This document shows positions 8,487 to 17,578 of a stretch of 64,000 nt of DNA, in pieces (the first letter of the stretch is position 1; every line of letters begins with the position of its first letter). The translations under genes and the position numbers were made by a program. Source of the DNA: Myxococcales bacterium (lineage in GTDB: Bacteria > Myxococcota_A > Polyangia > Polyangiales > Houyiibacteriaceae); the NCBI GenBank assembly GCA_029863605.1, contig JAOTVB010000015.1, positions 43,959-107,958 on the forward strand. Reading direction: 5' to 3'. Under the pieces are notes generated by a model that worked only from the letters and a program-made list of their open reading frames with translations, was not told the origin of the DNA and ran no database searches.

Positions 8487-9214
8487 AAACCCAGGCTCTC
8501 CTGCTGACTTGCGAGCACGGGGGTGCGCGTGTGCCGCCAGAGTACCGGTATCTTTTCGCAAGCAGCGCGGCCCGGGCTGCGTTGCAGAGCCACCGCGCAA
8601 GGGATCTCGGTGCACTCGGGTTGGCTCAATCCCTTCAACGTGCGCTTCGGGCTCCACTCCACGCGAGCACGGTCACCCGGCTACTCGTCGACCTCAACCG
8701 CTCGATCGGCCATCCGCAGCTCTTCTCCAAATTCTCCAAGAGCCTCGATCGCGCTGAACGCGCGACACTCCTCGATCGGCACTATTTCCCTCATCGAGAT
8801 GGCGTCGAGTCATGGATCGAAGGACGGGTGCGCCGCGGTCGCCAGGTACTGCACATTGGGGTGCACAGCTTCGTGCCGCGAGTCGAGGGGCGGAAACGCA
8901 AGGCCGATGTCGGGCTCCTCTACGATCCCGCCCGTGCCGGTGAGCGAGCGTTTTGCGCTCAGTGGAAGGAAGCCCTCGAAGCCGTCGACCCGAAGCTTCG
9001 CGTCCGTCGCAACTATCCCTACCTCGGTAAGTCAGACGGGCTGGTGACGCACCTCCGCAGGGCATTTGGCCCTCGAGGGTACGTGGGCATCGAGTTGGAG
9101 GTCAATCAGGCGCTCCTCGGAGAACCACATGGTCGGCGGCGGGCCATGGAATCGATCCGCGCGAGCTTGGCTTCCCTTGTCGATCTCAACGCAGGTGTGC
9201 AAATAGATGGCTAG
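8483..9214 (+). CDS. N-formylglutamate amidohydrolase family protein
   Basis: 243 residues starting MKTQALLLTCEHGGARVPP; the ATG overlaps the preceding stop (ATGA). The opening CEHGG and the VTRLLVDLNRSIGHP strand are typical of the N-formylglutamate amidohydrolase family, zinc amidases related to carboxypeptidase-like folds. In histidine degradation the enzyme frees glutamate. Here no hut genes are nearby; the setting between a GCS2-like ligase and a phosphatidyltransferase instead suggests removal or recycling of an amino-acyl tag made by the cluster. Confidence 0.82.
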   Translation: MKTQALLLTCEHGGARVPPEYRYLFASSAARAALQSHRARDLGALGLAQSLQRALRAPLHASTVTRLLVDLNRSIGHPQLFSKFSKSLDRAERATLLDRHYFPHRDGVESWIEGRVRRGRQVLHIGVHSFVPRVEGRKRKADVGLLYDPARAGERAFCAQWKEALEAVDPKLRVRRNYPYLGKSDGLVTHLRRAFGPRGYVGIELEVNQALLGEPHGRRRAMESIRASLASLVDLNAGVQIDG

Positions 9215-9216
9215 CG

Positions 9217-9780
9217 GTGTCAAAGCTTCGACATATCCCCAATCTTATCTGCTTCGTGCGGATCCTCTTGGTTGCCCCGGCCGTCTGGGCTTTGCTGGAT
9301 GGCCGCTACCCGCTCGCCTTGGGCCTCATCGTGATCGCCGGCCTGTCCGATGCACTCGATGGTTATCTGGCCAGAAGGTTCGATTGGCGCTCGCGGCTTG
9401 GCGCTCTGCTCGACCCCGCGGCCGACAAGTTCTTGGTCGCGAGCGTGTTCGTCACGCTGACCTGGCTTGGGTTCGTGCCGGTTTGGTTCACCGCAGTCGT
9501 GCTAGGCCGTGATGTCCTGATCGTCGCGGGCGTTCTCGCCCATCAACTGTGGCTTGCCCCGGTCCATGGGAAGCCCACTGCCATCAGCAAGCTCAACACC
9601 ACTTTTCAGATCGTGTTCATGGTGCTCACGATCACCCATGCCTGGCTAGGCTGGCCGGCCATCGTCTGGCTGCAGCTACTCGGCGCCGCCCTGCTCTGGA
9701 CCATCGCGGCCAGCGCATTTCAGTACGTGAAGGCAGGGTGTAGAGCCGCCTGGGAAAGCAGAGGGGCTCGCGGCACTTGA
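9217..9780 (+). CDS. CDP-alcohol phosphatidyltransferase
   Basis: 187 residues, GTG start 2 bases after the previous stop. The family signature D-x2-D-G-x2-A-R-x8-G-x3-D-x3-D is complete: DALDGYLARRFD, then GALLDPAADK. Five or so hydrophobic helices make it an inner-membrane enzyme. Members move a phospho-alcohol from CDP-diacylglycerol (for example phosphatidylglycerophosphate synthase). Being the fifth gene of a translationally coupled amidoligase cluster is unusual and hints that the product may be lipid-linked, but it could equally be a housekeeping PgsA-type enzyme caught in the operon. Confidence 0.85.
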   Translation: MSKLRHIPNLICFVRILLVAPAVWALLDGRYPLALGLIVIAGLSDALDGYLARRFDWRSRLGALLDPAADKFLVASVFVTLTWLGFVPVWFTAVVLGRDVLIVAGVLAHQLWLAPVHGKPTAISKLNTTFQIVFMVLTITHAWLGWPAIVWLQLLGAALLWTIAASAFQYVKAGCRAAWESRGARGT

Positions 9781-9813
9781 TCGGGAGCAGCCTAGTGCAG
9801 TAGTGATGCACCG

Positions 9814-10656
9814 ATGGCCAAGAACATCTCCGGACACTTCGTTAAGAATCTGTCGAGCTGGCGCCGCATGGCTGCTGTCGCCTGGTCGGCGCCAGATGAT
9901 CCAACGATATACGGGACCATCGATCTGGACATGACCGACGCCCTCGCGTTCTTACGAAAAGAGTCCGAGCGTACCGGCGAGCACCTCACGGTGACACACC
10001 TCGTAACCAAAGCGATGGCCGACACACTCGCCGAGCATCCAGAGTGCAACTGCATCATCCGGCGCGGGCGAATCTTTGAACGCGATGACATCGATATTTC
10101 CGTGTTGGTGGCCGTCCCCCCTGAAGAGGCTGACCACGAGCAGGAAGCCGACCTCTCGGAGGCGCTCGTCCGAAATGCCGATCGCAAGTCGATAGCAGAG
10201 ATCGCGAGAGAGATTCGCGAAGGCGCGCGCAAGGTGCGGAAGCACGAGGACCCGCTTCTCGATCGCACCAAGAAGCTCTTCGACCGGGTGCCCCCCGCCG
10301 TGATGGGGCCCCTTTTGCGCTTGGTTGCCCGACTGCAGTACGACTTCAACCTCGACCTTTCGGCTGCAGGCATTCCGAACGACCCCTTCGGCAGCGCGAT
10401 CGTGACCAGCGTAGGAGTGCTCGGCATCACCGAGGCGTTTCCACCGCTCCTGACTTTCACGCGCGTGCCGGCGGTGTTGGCGGTGGGTGCGGTAGAGGAC
10501 AAGCCCGGCGTGCGCGATGGAGAGCTTGTCGTCGTTCCTGCCATGCGCATCGCGGCGACCTTCGATCACCGGGTGATCGACGGCTTCCAAGGAGGAAAGC
10601 TCGCCAAGACCTTCAAAGGAATCATCCAGGATCCGGCGGCCCACTTTGGCACGTGA
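9814..10656 (+). CDS. Stand-alone 2-oxoacid dehydrogenase acyltransferase-type protein (no lipoyl domain)
   Basis: 280 residues resembling only the catalytic domain of E2 acyltransferases: the active-site motif FDHRVIDG lies near residue 255 and LTVTHLVTKAMADTLAEHP near residue 60. Lipoyl and peripheral-subunit-binding domains are missing, so it cannot work as a classical E2. A charged helical insert (residues 115-160) separates the two halves. It is a separate plus-strand gene between the amidoligase cluster and a convergent acyltransferase gene. A CoA-dependent acyl transfer to another substrate is likely; which is unknown. Confidence 0.78.
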   Translation: MAKNISGHFVKNLSSWRRMAAVAWSAPDDPTIYGTIDLDMTDALAFLRKESERTGEHLTVTHLVTKAMADTLAEHPECNCIIRRGRIFERDDIDISVLVAVPPEEADHEQEADLSEALVRNADRKSIAEIAREIREGARKVRKHEDPLLDRTKKLFDRVPPAVMGPLLRLVARLQYDFNLDLSAAGIPNDPFGSAIVTSVGVLGITEAFPPLLTFTRVPAVLAVGAVEDKPGVRDGELVVVPAMRIAATFDHRVIDGFQGGKLAKTFKGIIQDPAAHFGT

Positions 10657-10658
10657 GG

Positions 10659-12095
10659 TCACTCTCCTCGATGCGACTGTTCTAGGACATCGACGTACCG
10701 GTTGCGCATCTTTTCGATCTCTTCATCGAGCGTACCAAGGGTCCAAGCGGAAGTATCGACGGGCGGAAGAACTACGGCCTCGATCACGGCTGGGCGGACG
10801 ATGATCGCGCCTTTCGGAAGGGCATCGAGAACGTTCCGAAAGACCACAGGCACGATCGGCACGCGCGCTTGCATCGCTAGCCGAAAACCCCCCTTCTTAA
10901 ACCGCCCGAGTGTCGGGGTGGTCGATCGGGTCCCTTCGGGCGCGATGATCAAAGACCGACCGTGGCGGAGGGCTTCGACGGCGGGTCCGAGGGCTTCGAT
11001 AGCCTTGACTGTGTTCGAGCGATCGACGAAAGCAACGCCCGCCGCGCGAAAGAGGGGCCCGAAGATCGGGTTGTGACGGATTTCTGCTTTCGCGATGCCG
11101 GTCAAATCACGCCTGAGAAGCTTGAGCAGGAGCACGAGCTCGAGCCCGCTCTGATGGTTGAAGATGAATACCGCGGGCCGGTGCGACCACAGGTGGTCTT
11201 CGCCTTCGACGCGGAGGTCAATTCCCGCTGCCGAAGTGGCGAGGTCGCCCCAGACCGACCCCATGACATTGAACGCTTCGCGCTTCGATCGGTTGAGGAG
11301 TCCCGCAGCGACTCCAAACGCCACCGATGGCGCGAGAGTCCCGAAGATCAGCCCCGTGCGGACGACATCACCAAGTGTCGGGGTTCCGCGACTCGTAAAC
11401 CGACGCACCGGCCACCGTCTCTCCTTGGCGATCTGCGCGAGCTGCCGCGTCGGATTGAGAGGGCGTGGGCGGCCGACCAGCTCGAAAAGCGGGAGGTCTT
11501 CGTGGCTGTCGGAATAAAAGTAGCTCTCCTCGAGGTCGAGGTCGTCTTGCGACGCAAGGCTCCGCGCTGCGGTAGCCTTCCCTTTCCCGTAGCAGGTCGG
11601 CCGCACGACCTCACCGGTGAGGACTCCGTTCTCGACGCGGAGCTCGGTATACATCAGACGATCGATCCCGAGCTCGCGAGCGACGGGCTCGGCCTGGTAA
11701 CGGGTAGCAGAGGTTACGATCGCGACGGTGTGTCCTTGGTCCTGGTGCGCTTTCACGAGAGCGCGGGACTCTGGATAGATTTGAGTAGCCAGATACTTGT
11801 CGAACGCGTGTTGCCCCACTTCCTCCAGGACCGACTCGTCGAGGCCCCGATAGACCGCGGTCGTCGCGGATACAAACGAGGAGAACCCCGTTCGCCCAAG
11901 CGCGAAGGAAAGCGTGGCGCGGAACGAATCCGCGAGGTCGCCTGGGGAGAGTCGACCTGAAGCAAGCTGATCCCGCGTGAACGCCGTCGCCGAGAACCCC
12001 GCAAAGAGGGTCTGATCCAGATCGAAGAACGCCCCCACGCTCGGCCCTGACGGCCCGGTTCGAATCTCGCGCGTGAGCTGTTCGTGGAGCGTCAT
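10659..12095 (-). CDS. HAD-IB phosphatase / 1-acylglycerol-3-phosphate acyltransferase fusion
   Basis: 478 residues. The N-terminal HAD-IB hydrolase (about 20-235) shows GAFFDLDQTLF and SDSHEDLPLFELVG. The C-terminal PlsC domain (about 270-475) shows FNHQSGLELVLL, VDRSN and IIAPEGTRS. PlsC enzymes normally have H-x4-D; here the spacing is kept but the acid is Glu. The fusion is known from actinobacteria and myxobacteria and fits lysophosphatidic acid acylation with dephosphorylation. It starts 8 bases after the acyl-CoA dehydrogenase stop, so they form an operon. Longer upstream starts would run antisense-free into the dehydrogenase gene and are not favoured. Confidence 0.88.
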   Translation of the reverse strand: MTLHEQLTREIRTGPSGPSVGAFFDLDQTLFAGFSATAFTRDQLASGRLSPGDLADSFRATLSFALGRTGFSSFVSATTAVYRGLDESVLEEVGQHAFDKYLATQIYPESRALVKAHQDQGHTVAIVTSATRYQAEPVARELGIDRLMYTELRVENGVLTGEVVRPTCYGKGKATAARSLASQDDLDLEESYFYSDSHEDLPLFELVGRPRPLNPTRQLAQIAKERRWPVRRFTSRGTPTLGDVVRTGLIFGTLAPSVAFGVAAGLLNRSKREAFNVMGSVWGDLATSAAGIDLRVEGEDHLWSHRPAVFIFNHQSGLELVLLLKLLRRDLTGIAKAEIRHNPIFGPLFRAAGVAFVDRSNTVKAIEALGPAVEALRHGRSLIIAPEGTRSTTPTLGRFKKGGFRLAMQARVPIVPVVFRNVLDALPKGAIIVRPAVIEAVVLPPVDTSAWTLGTLDEEIEKMRNRYVDVLEQSHRGE

Positions 12096-12103
12096 CAGAG
12101 TGC

Positions 12104-13285
12104 CTATGAAGTGAATGCCTGGATGCCTGTTTGCGCTCGGCCCAAGATCAGCGCGTGAATGTCGTGCGTCCCCTCGTAGGTGTTGACCGTCTCGAGATTC
12201 ATGACGTGACGAATGACGTGAAACTCGTCCGAAATGCCGTTGCCTCCATGAATATCCCGCGACAGCCGCGAGATTTCGAGAGCCTTGCCGCAGGAGTTCC
12301 GCTTCAACATCGAAACGAGCTCCGGCGTACAACGGCCCTCATCCATCAATCGGCCTGCCCGTAAGCAGCTCTGCAAGCCGATGGTGATCTCGGTCTGCAT
12401 GTCCGCAAGCTTCTTTTGGACGAGCTGGGTAGCGGCAAGCGGCCGCCCAAACTGGTGTCGATCCAGGGCGTATTGCCGCGCGGCATGCCAACAAAACTCA
12501 GCAGCCCCGAGCGCGCCCCAGGCGATCCCGTAACGCGCTTTGGTGAGACAACCAAAGGGCCCACGCAGCCCCTCCGCCCCCGGAAGCAGTCGACCCTCGG
12601 ACACCAAAACGTCGTCCATGACGATTTGGCCGGTCACAGACGCACGCATGCTCATTTTGCCCTCGATCTTCGGGGTGCTCAGCCCGTCGGCTCCTTTTTC
12701 CAGAACGAAGCCGCGCACGACCCCTTCGAGCTTGGCCCACACGATGAAGACATCTGCGATGCAGGCGTTGGTGATCCAAGTCTTGGTGCCGCTGAGCCTG
12801 AATCCGCCGTTGGTGGGGACCGCCTTCGTCTGCATGCTCCCGGGATCAGACCCCGAGTCGGGCTCGGTCAGGCCGAAGCAGCCCACCCACTCGCCGGTAG
12901 CCAACCGGGGAAGGTAGCGCTGTCGATGCTCCTCGGTGCCGTAGGCGTAGATCGGGTACATCACCAGAGACGACTGCACGCTCATGGCCGAACGGTAAGC
13001 ACTATCGACGCGGTCGAGCTCTCTTGCGATCAGGCCGTACGCGACGTGATTCGCTGCAGCGCACCCATAGGCCTCGGGTAGTGTCGAGCCTAGCAATCCG
13101 CGTGCGCCGAGCTCGTTCATGATATTGCGGTCGAAGTGTTCCTTCCGGTTCGCTTCGATCACGCCGGGCATGAGCTCGCCTTGCGCATATTCGCGCGCAG
13201 TGTTCCGAATGAGCCGTTCGTCGTTGGTGAGCTGGTCCTCTAGCAGCAGGGGGTCTTCCCAGCGAAACGAGGGCTTCTTGCTCAT
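12104..13285 (-). CDS. gcdH: Glutaryl-CoA dehydrogenase-type acyl-CoA dehydrogenase
   Basis: 393 residues. The opening [18 protein letters not shown], the FAD/substrate loop [13 protein letters not shown], and the C-terminal [19 protein letters not shown] (catalytic Glu in YEGT) are characteristic of glutaryl-CoA dehydrogenase, which oxidises and decarboxylates glutaryl-CoA to crotonyl-CoA. Length matches the family. ATG at 13285 is preferred; an in-frame ATG at 13330 adds 15 residues. It is divergent from BadH and BadI homologues, a setting that fits degradation of cyclohexane carboxylate or pimelate through glutaryl-CoA. Related short-chain dehydrogenases cannot be fully excluded. Confidence 0.85.
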   Translation of the reverse strand: MSKKPSFRWEDPLLLEDQLTNDERLIRNTAREYAQGELMPGVIEANRKEHFDRNIMNELGARGLLGSTLPEAYGCAAANHVAYGLIARELDRVDSAYRSAMSVQSSLVMYPIYAYGTEEHRQRYLPRLATGEWVGCFGLTEPDSGSDPGSMQTKAVPTNGGFRLSGTKTWITNACIADVFIVWAKLEGVVRGFVLEKGADGLSTPKIEGKMSMRASVTGQIVMDDVLVSEGRLLPGAEGLRGPFGCLTKARYGIAWGALGAAEFCWHAARQYALDRHQFGRPLAATQLVQKKLADMQTEITIGLQSCLRAGRLMDEGRCTPELVSMLKRNSCGKALEISRLSRDIHGGNGISDEFHVIRHVMNLETVNTYEGTHDIHALILGRAQTGIQAFTS

Positions 13286-13405
13286 GAGGCTCGACGGGCG
13301 AATCCCGCTCCGTGGTTGAGGAGTATGCATCAGGCCATCCGCTACCGCCATCGACAAGTCGCTGTTGCTGAGAAGCCGTCGTGAAAGTAGGGTGACCTGA
13401 CGACC

Positions 13406-14170
13406 ATGCGCGGGATCGAAAACCAAGTGGTAGCCGTGACCGGCGGGGGCGGCGGTATCGGGAGAGAGATCTGTGTTCGATTCGGCGAAGAAGGGGCCCG
13501 CGTGGCGGTCCTCGACATCAACGCGGACACCGCGAAACAGACCGCGGAGGCTATTAGCGGCGAGGGGACAGCCCGCGCGTTTCGCGTGGACATCACCGAT
13601 CCGCAGTCGGTCAAGCAAGGGGTCGCAGATGTCGTCGGCGCGTACGGCACCATCGACACGTTGGTCAACAACGCGGGCTGGGACCGCGGCGCCCCGTTTC
13701 TCGAAACCGAGCCGGAGCTTTGGGCGAAGATCATCGCCATCAATTACCAAGGGCCGCTCAACATGCATCGCCAGGTCCTCCCGCTGATGCTGAAACGCAA
13801 GCGAGGCAAGATCGTCAACGTCGCTTCGGATGCGGGCAGGGTCGGTTCTTCGGGGGAAGCCGTATACGCGGGCTGCAAAGCCGCAGTCATCGCATTTGGG
13901 AAAAGCGTCGCGCGAGAGATGGCGAGAAATGGGATTTGCATCAACGCGGTCTGCCCAGGCCCCACGGACACTGCCTTCTTTCGCGACTTCGCCGGCGAGG
14001 GCGAGTACGGCGAGAAGCTTCGAGAAGGGTTGAAGCGCGCCATTCCTATGCGGCGGCTCGGCCAGCCACACGACATTCCCGGCATCGTCGCGTTCTTGGC
14101 AAGCGATGATGCCGACTTCATTACCGGTCAGGTCATCAGTGTCTCTGGCGGTTTGACGATGCACGGCTGA
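13406..14170 (+). CDS. badH: SDR dehydrogenase, BadH-like (2-hydroxycyclohexanecarboxyl-CoA dehydrogenase)
   Basis: 254 residues with a classical SDR fold: cofactor loop TGGGGGIG near residue 12, NNAGWDRG, catalytic Ser in [10 protein letters not shown] and Tyr-x3-Lys in YAGCK. The sequence style ([23 protein letters not shown]) resembles BadH of Rhodopseudomonas palustris, which oxidises 2-hydroxycyclohexanecarboxyl-CoA with NAD. The next gene 7 bases downstream is a strong BadI match, which supports the assignment. Without BadI alone the call would only be 'SDR'. Confidence 0.78.
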   Translation: MRGIENQVVAVTGGGGGIGREICVRFGEEGARVAVLDINADTAKQTAEAISGEGTARAFRVDITDPQSVKQGVADVVGAYGTIDTLVNNAGWDRGAPFLETEPELWAKIIAINYQGPLNMHRQVLPLMLKRKRGKIVNVASDAGRVGSSGEAVYAGCKAAVIAFGKSVAREMARNGICINAVCPGPTDTAFFRDFAGEGEYGEKLREGLKRAIPMRRLGQPHDIPGIVAFLASDDADFITGQVISVSGGLTMHG

Positions 14171-14177
14171 GGTCATC

Positions 14178-14960
14178 ATGAAATACGAAGACATCCTGTA
14201 CGCGGCGGCAAATGGCGTCGCGACAATCACCATCAACCGACCCGACAAGTACAACGCCTTCCGCGGGCAAACGTGCGAGGAGCTGATCCACGCCTTCAAC
14301 CGTGCGGGGTGGGACAAACAAATCGGCGTCCTCGTCCTTGCCGGCGCGGGGGACAAGGCGTTCTGTACTGGGGGCGACCAATCGGCGCATGCCGGCTCGT
14401 ACGACGGTCGCGGCACGATCGGCCTCCCGATCGAAGAGGTCCAAACCGTGATCCGCGATGTCCCCAAGCCGGTGATTGCGCGGGTGCAGGGCTATGCGAT
14501 CGGTGGTGGCAACGTGCTTGCGACGCTCTGCGATCTCACGATCGCGTCCGAACAAGCGCAGTTCGGACAGGTCGGTCCGAAGGTCGGCTCGGTCGACCCC
14601 GGCTTCGGGACGGCGTTCCTCGCACAGGTCGTCGGCGAAAAGCGCGCCCGCGAGATGTGGTACATGTGCCGGCGTTACACTGCGCAGCAGGCGTACGAGA
14701 TGGGTTTGGTCAATGTGGTCGTGCCCCATGACAAGCTCGATGATGAAGTGGCGGCCTGGTGTGCAGAGCTCATGGAGCGCAGCCCAACCGCACTGGCCAT
14801 CGCCAAGCGGTCGTTCAATGCGGCTACCGAGAGCTTTCGCGGCCTAGGGTCCCTCGGAATGCAGTCCCTCGCGCTCTACTACGGCACCGAGGAGTCGAAA
14901 GAAGGCGTCCGCGCGTTCCAAGAGAAGCGCAAGCCCGACTTTCGCAAGTACCAGCCCTGA
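14178..14960 (+). CDS. badI: 2-ketocyclohexanecarboxyl-CoA hydrolase (BadI)
   Basis: 260 residues of the crotonase superfamily. Its signature stretches [62 protein letters not shown] and the C-terminus [10 protein letters not shown] closely follow BadI, the ring-opening enzyme that yields pimeloyl-CoA; MenB (naphthoate synthase) is the nearest relative. A GAGG site precedes the ATG. Coupled to the BadH-like gene, with glutaryl-CoA dehydrogenase divergent, it suggests the lower part of alicyclic acid degradation; ring-activating genes are not in the window. Confidence 0.88.
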   Translation: MKYEDILYAAANGVATITINRPDKYNAFRGQTCEELIHAFNRAGWDKQIGVLVLAGAGDKAFCTGGDQSAHAGSYDGRGTIGLPIEEVQTVIRDVPKPVIARVQGYAIGGGNVLATLCDLTIASEQAQFGQVGPKVGSVDPGFGTAFLAQVVGEKRAREMWYMCRRYTAQQAYEMGLVNVVVPHDKLDDEVAAWCAELMERSPTALAIAKRSFNAATESFRGLGSLGMQSLALYYGTEESKEGVRAFQEKRKPDFRKYQP

Positions 14961-15018
14961 GGGTTGACCGAGCTCTGACGGCTGCGTATGTGAACAGCAA
15001 CGGCCGGAGGTGGTTGTC

Positions 15019-17556
15019 ATGGCGGTTTCCTTTCTGACGCGGTTGGCGGCGCTGTCGTTGTTCGCACCGACCATCTTGGTTGCGGGTTGTACCAGCACAT
15101 CGCAGCAGCAGGTCGAAGAGTTCGAGTACGCGGTTCCCATGGACCCCATGAGCCCCTGGCCGAAGTTTCGCCGCAACGCGATGCAGAACGGCCGAAGCCC
15201 AGTGAAGCCCATCGATACTGGCGCGGATGTCTGGGAGTTCCAAACCGGTAAAGGCATCTTTTCGACGCCCGTCATCGACGCTGAGAGTAACGTGTACATC
15301 GGCTCTGCCGATCGCGTATTCTACTCGCTCGACCGAAACGGTATCGAGCGGTGGCAGTACCTCACGGGAGAGGTCGTCGACTCTTCGGCGCTCCTCGATG
15401 ACCGGGGTGTCGTCTACTTTGGCTCTGGTGACGGGCATGTGTACGCGCTCGACCGCGACAGCAGCGAAGAGGTGTGGGATCAGCCGTTCGAAGCCGATGA
15501 CCCGTCCGTCACCGGGGCGTTGATCAACTGGTTCGAGGCCAACGTTGCGATGATGCTAGACGGCTCGCTCATCGTCCCAAACGACAATTTCTGCACCTAC
15601 TCGATCGACCGTCAGGAAGGCACGGCTGACTGGTGCTTCGTCACTCTCGACCAGACTTGGTCGCTCCCTGCGCTGAATCCAGAGACCGAAACGCTTTTCA
15701 TTGGGAACAATTGGTTCTTCCAGCGGAACGTCTTCGGACTCGACCCGAACGATCTCGATCCCGGCACCGGGGCGCCCGCGGAGCTCTGGTCCTTCGGAAC
15801 GCTAGGGACGGTCGCAGCGAGCCCGCTTCTTACCTCGACCGAACCGTCCGGGCTCGTGGTGGTCGGCGCCTATGACGGCTTTGCGTATGCGCTCCGCCAA
15901 GACACGGGCCAATTGATTTGGAGCTTTGGCGCCCGCGACCACATCTATGCCAGCCCCGGACAAATGGAAGACGGCGCGATCATCCAGCCAGCGGGCGACG
16001 GCACGATCTACGCGCTCGACCCCGCGGATGGCTCGGTCACCTGGGCCTTCGATACCCGCGAGCCGATCCGCTCATCTCCCGCGATCGATGGCGATGGAAA
16101 CATCTATGTCGGTTCGGGTGAAGGTCGGTTGTTCGTCTTGAACCCCGACGGCTCTCTTCGCTGGTCGATCCTGCTCCTCGAAGGCCAACGCAACGACCTC
16201 AATGCTTCACCAGCCCTCGGCAAAGAGTTCGTCGCGGTCGCAGGCGAAGACGGACGGATATTCGGCGTTCCCTACGACTATTGCCTCCGCGATCGCCTGA
16301 GCGACGAACGCTGCACCCTCGGGCCCGGGGAAGGAATCGCCGATGACGGCGTGTTCATCGTGTATACGACCCACTTCGGCGGCCTCGAGCTCGAGACGCC
16401 GGGGACGATCACGGCGAACCAGCCACTCACTTTTTCGCTGTTCGTCCGCGAAGCAGGGGACACCAAGCTCGCCCTCATCGATTCCGAAAACGTGGAAGTG
16501 ACCACAACCGGCTCTACGGAAACCCGCATCGATGTCTCGGGCGATCGACGCTTCATCACGATCATCCCGACATCACCGTGGGTTGGCGCGGCTGGAGGCA
16601 CGCTCGAGGTGCGCATCACGGGCGATTACCTCGTCGACCTCGATCGCGCAGGGCTGGTTTTTAGTGGGGGAACCATCGGCGGCTCGTTTGATCAGAGCTT
16701 CAACTTTTCTATCGAGGGGCGCAGCGAAACGGCGTTTCCGTTTGCCGTTCCCGACGCACCGGGTGACGACTCGGGGATCATGGAGCTCTACCGGCTCGCG
16801 GCTCCGCTACCGACCGTTCTGCCCAGCTACAACCAGATTGGGTTCGACTCGATTCACTACCTGATCGGGGTCGTCGAAGGCGAAGGCGACAACATCGTCA
16901 CGTGGGGCATCGGGGGTATGCTCGACGAGGAAGGTAACACCGTCGTGAATCCAGCATCGCGCGTTCGCTTTCCATTGGTGGCTCGGTGGGACGATGGGGC
17001 GCTAACCATGTTCAACGAAGAGGGCTTCACGATCGAATTCAACGGCTTTCCACTGCCTTTCCGCTTCTTCGGAGTGGCTACCAAACTCGACTCGCGAGGG
17101 AACGCGCTGCACAGCCCCTACCTGAATGCCAAGACGATCTGCGGGGAGATCGATATCTACGGCGTGTTTCTGCAGCGACTCGGCTTATGCAACGCCGACA
17201 CCGACCTGATGGAAGCCGTCGGAGGTGCCGAGTTCCGACCCCACGAAGGCGGAACCCAGGCGGCGCCGGAGGGAGTGGGCACGGTGGAGTTCTCGATGAA
17301 CGCAGGTCAGGTCGTTGCGACTTTTACCGACTCGACCTTACAGAGAGAGGCCCACAATTTCGGCATCCTCCTGCTCGATGCGAGCGATGGCGTCCCGGTA
17401 GGGCTGAATTACACCGTCAACACCGCCCACACGCCTGAAACCGCCGGGACCATCGAAACGGTCACCCTCGACGTGACCGGTGTCGAGCTCCCAGGATCGC
17501 TACGGGTGTACCTGATGGTCGATGCCTACCCAGCCGCAGTCCAAACCCTCAACTGA
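15019..17556 (+). CDS. PQQ-repeat beta-propeller lipoprotein
   Basis: 845 residues. GGAGG 8 bases before ATG at 15019 decides the start. Signal peptide with lipobox VAGC (about residue 24). Residues 55-420 hold PQQ/BamB-like propeller blades with repeated 'G.DG..YALD...G...W.F' units (SGDGHVYALDRD, AYDGFAYALRQD, AGDGTIYALDPADGS, GSGEGRLFVLNPDGS). The remaining 420 residues contain an Ig-like beta region and a domain I do not recognise. No alcohol dehydrogenase calcium motif is seen, so an enzymatic PQQ role is unlikely; a surface scaffold or binding role is more plausible. It stands alone on the plus strand. Confidence 0.8.
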   Translation: MAVSFLTRLAALSLFAPTILVAGCTSTSQQQVEEFEYAVPMDPMSPWPKFRRNAMQNGRSPVKPIDTGADVWEFQTGKGIFSTPVIDAESNVYIGSADRVFYSLDRNGIERWQYLTGEVVDSSALLDDRGVVYFGSGDGHVYALDRDSSEEVWDQPFEADDPSVTGALINWFEANVAMMLDGSLIVPNDNFCTYSIDRQEGTADWCFVTLDQTWSLPALNPETETLFIGNNWFFQRNVFGLDPNDLDPGTGAPAELWSFGTLGTVAASPLLTSTEPSGLVVVGAYDGFAYALRQDTGQLIWSFGARDHIYASPGQMEDGAIIQPAGDGTIYALDPADGSVTWAFDTREPIRSSPAIDGDGNIYVGSGEGRLFVLNPDGSLRWSILLLEGQRNDLNASPALGKEFVAVAGEDGRIFGVPYDYCLRDRLSDERCTLGPGEGIADDGVFIVYTTHFGGLELETPGTITANQPLTFSLFVREAGDTKLALIDSENVEVTTTGSTETRIDVSGDRRFITIIPTSPWVGAAGGTLEVRITGDYLVDLDRAGLVFSGGTIGGSFDQSFNFSIEGRSETAFPFAVPDAPGDDSGIMELYRLAAPLPTVLPSYNQIGFDSIHYLIGVVEGEGDNIVTWGIGGMLDEEGNTVVNPASRVRFPLVARWDDGALTMFNEEGFTIEFNGFPLPFRFFGVATKLDSRGNALHSPYLNAKTICGEIDIYGVFLQRLGLCNADTDLMEAVGGAEFRPHEGGTQAAPEGVGTVEFSMNAGQVVATFTDSTLQREAHNFGILLLDASDGVPVGLNYTVNTAHTPETAGTIETVTLDVTGVELPGSLRVYLMVDAYPAAVQTLN

Positions 17557-17578
17557 AGGAGCAGGCCAGGAAAGGTAG

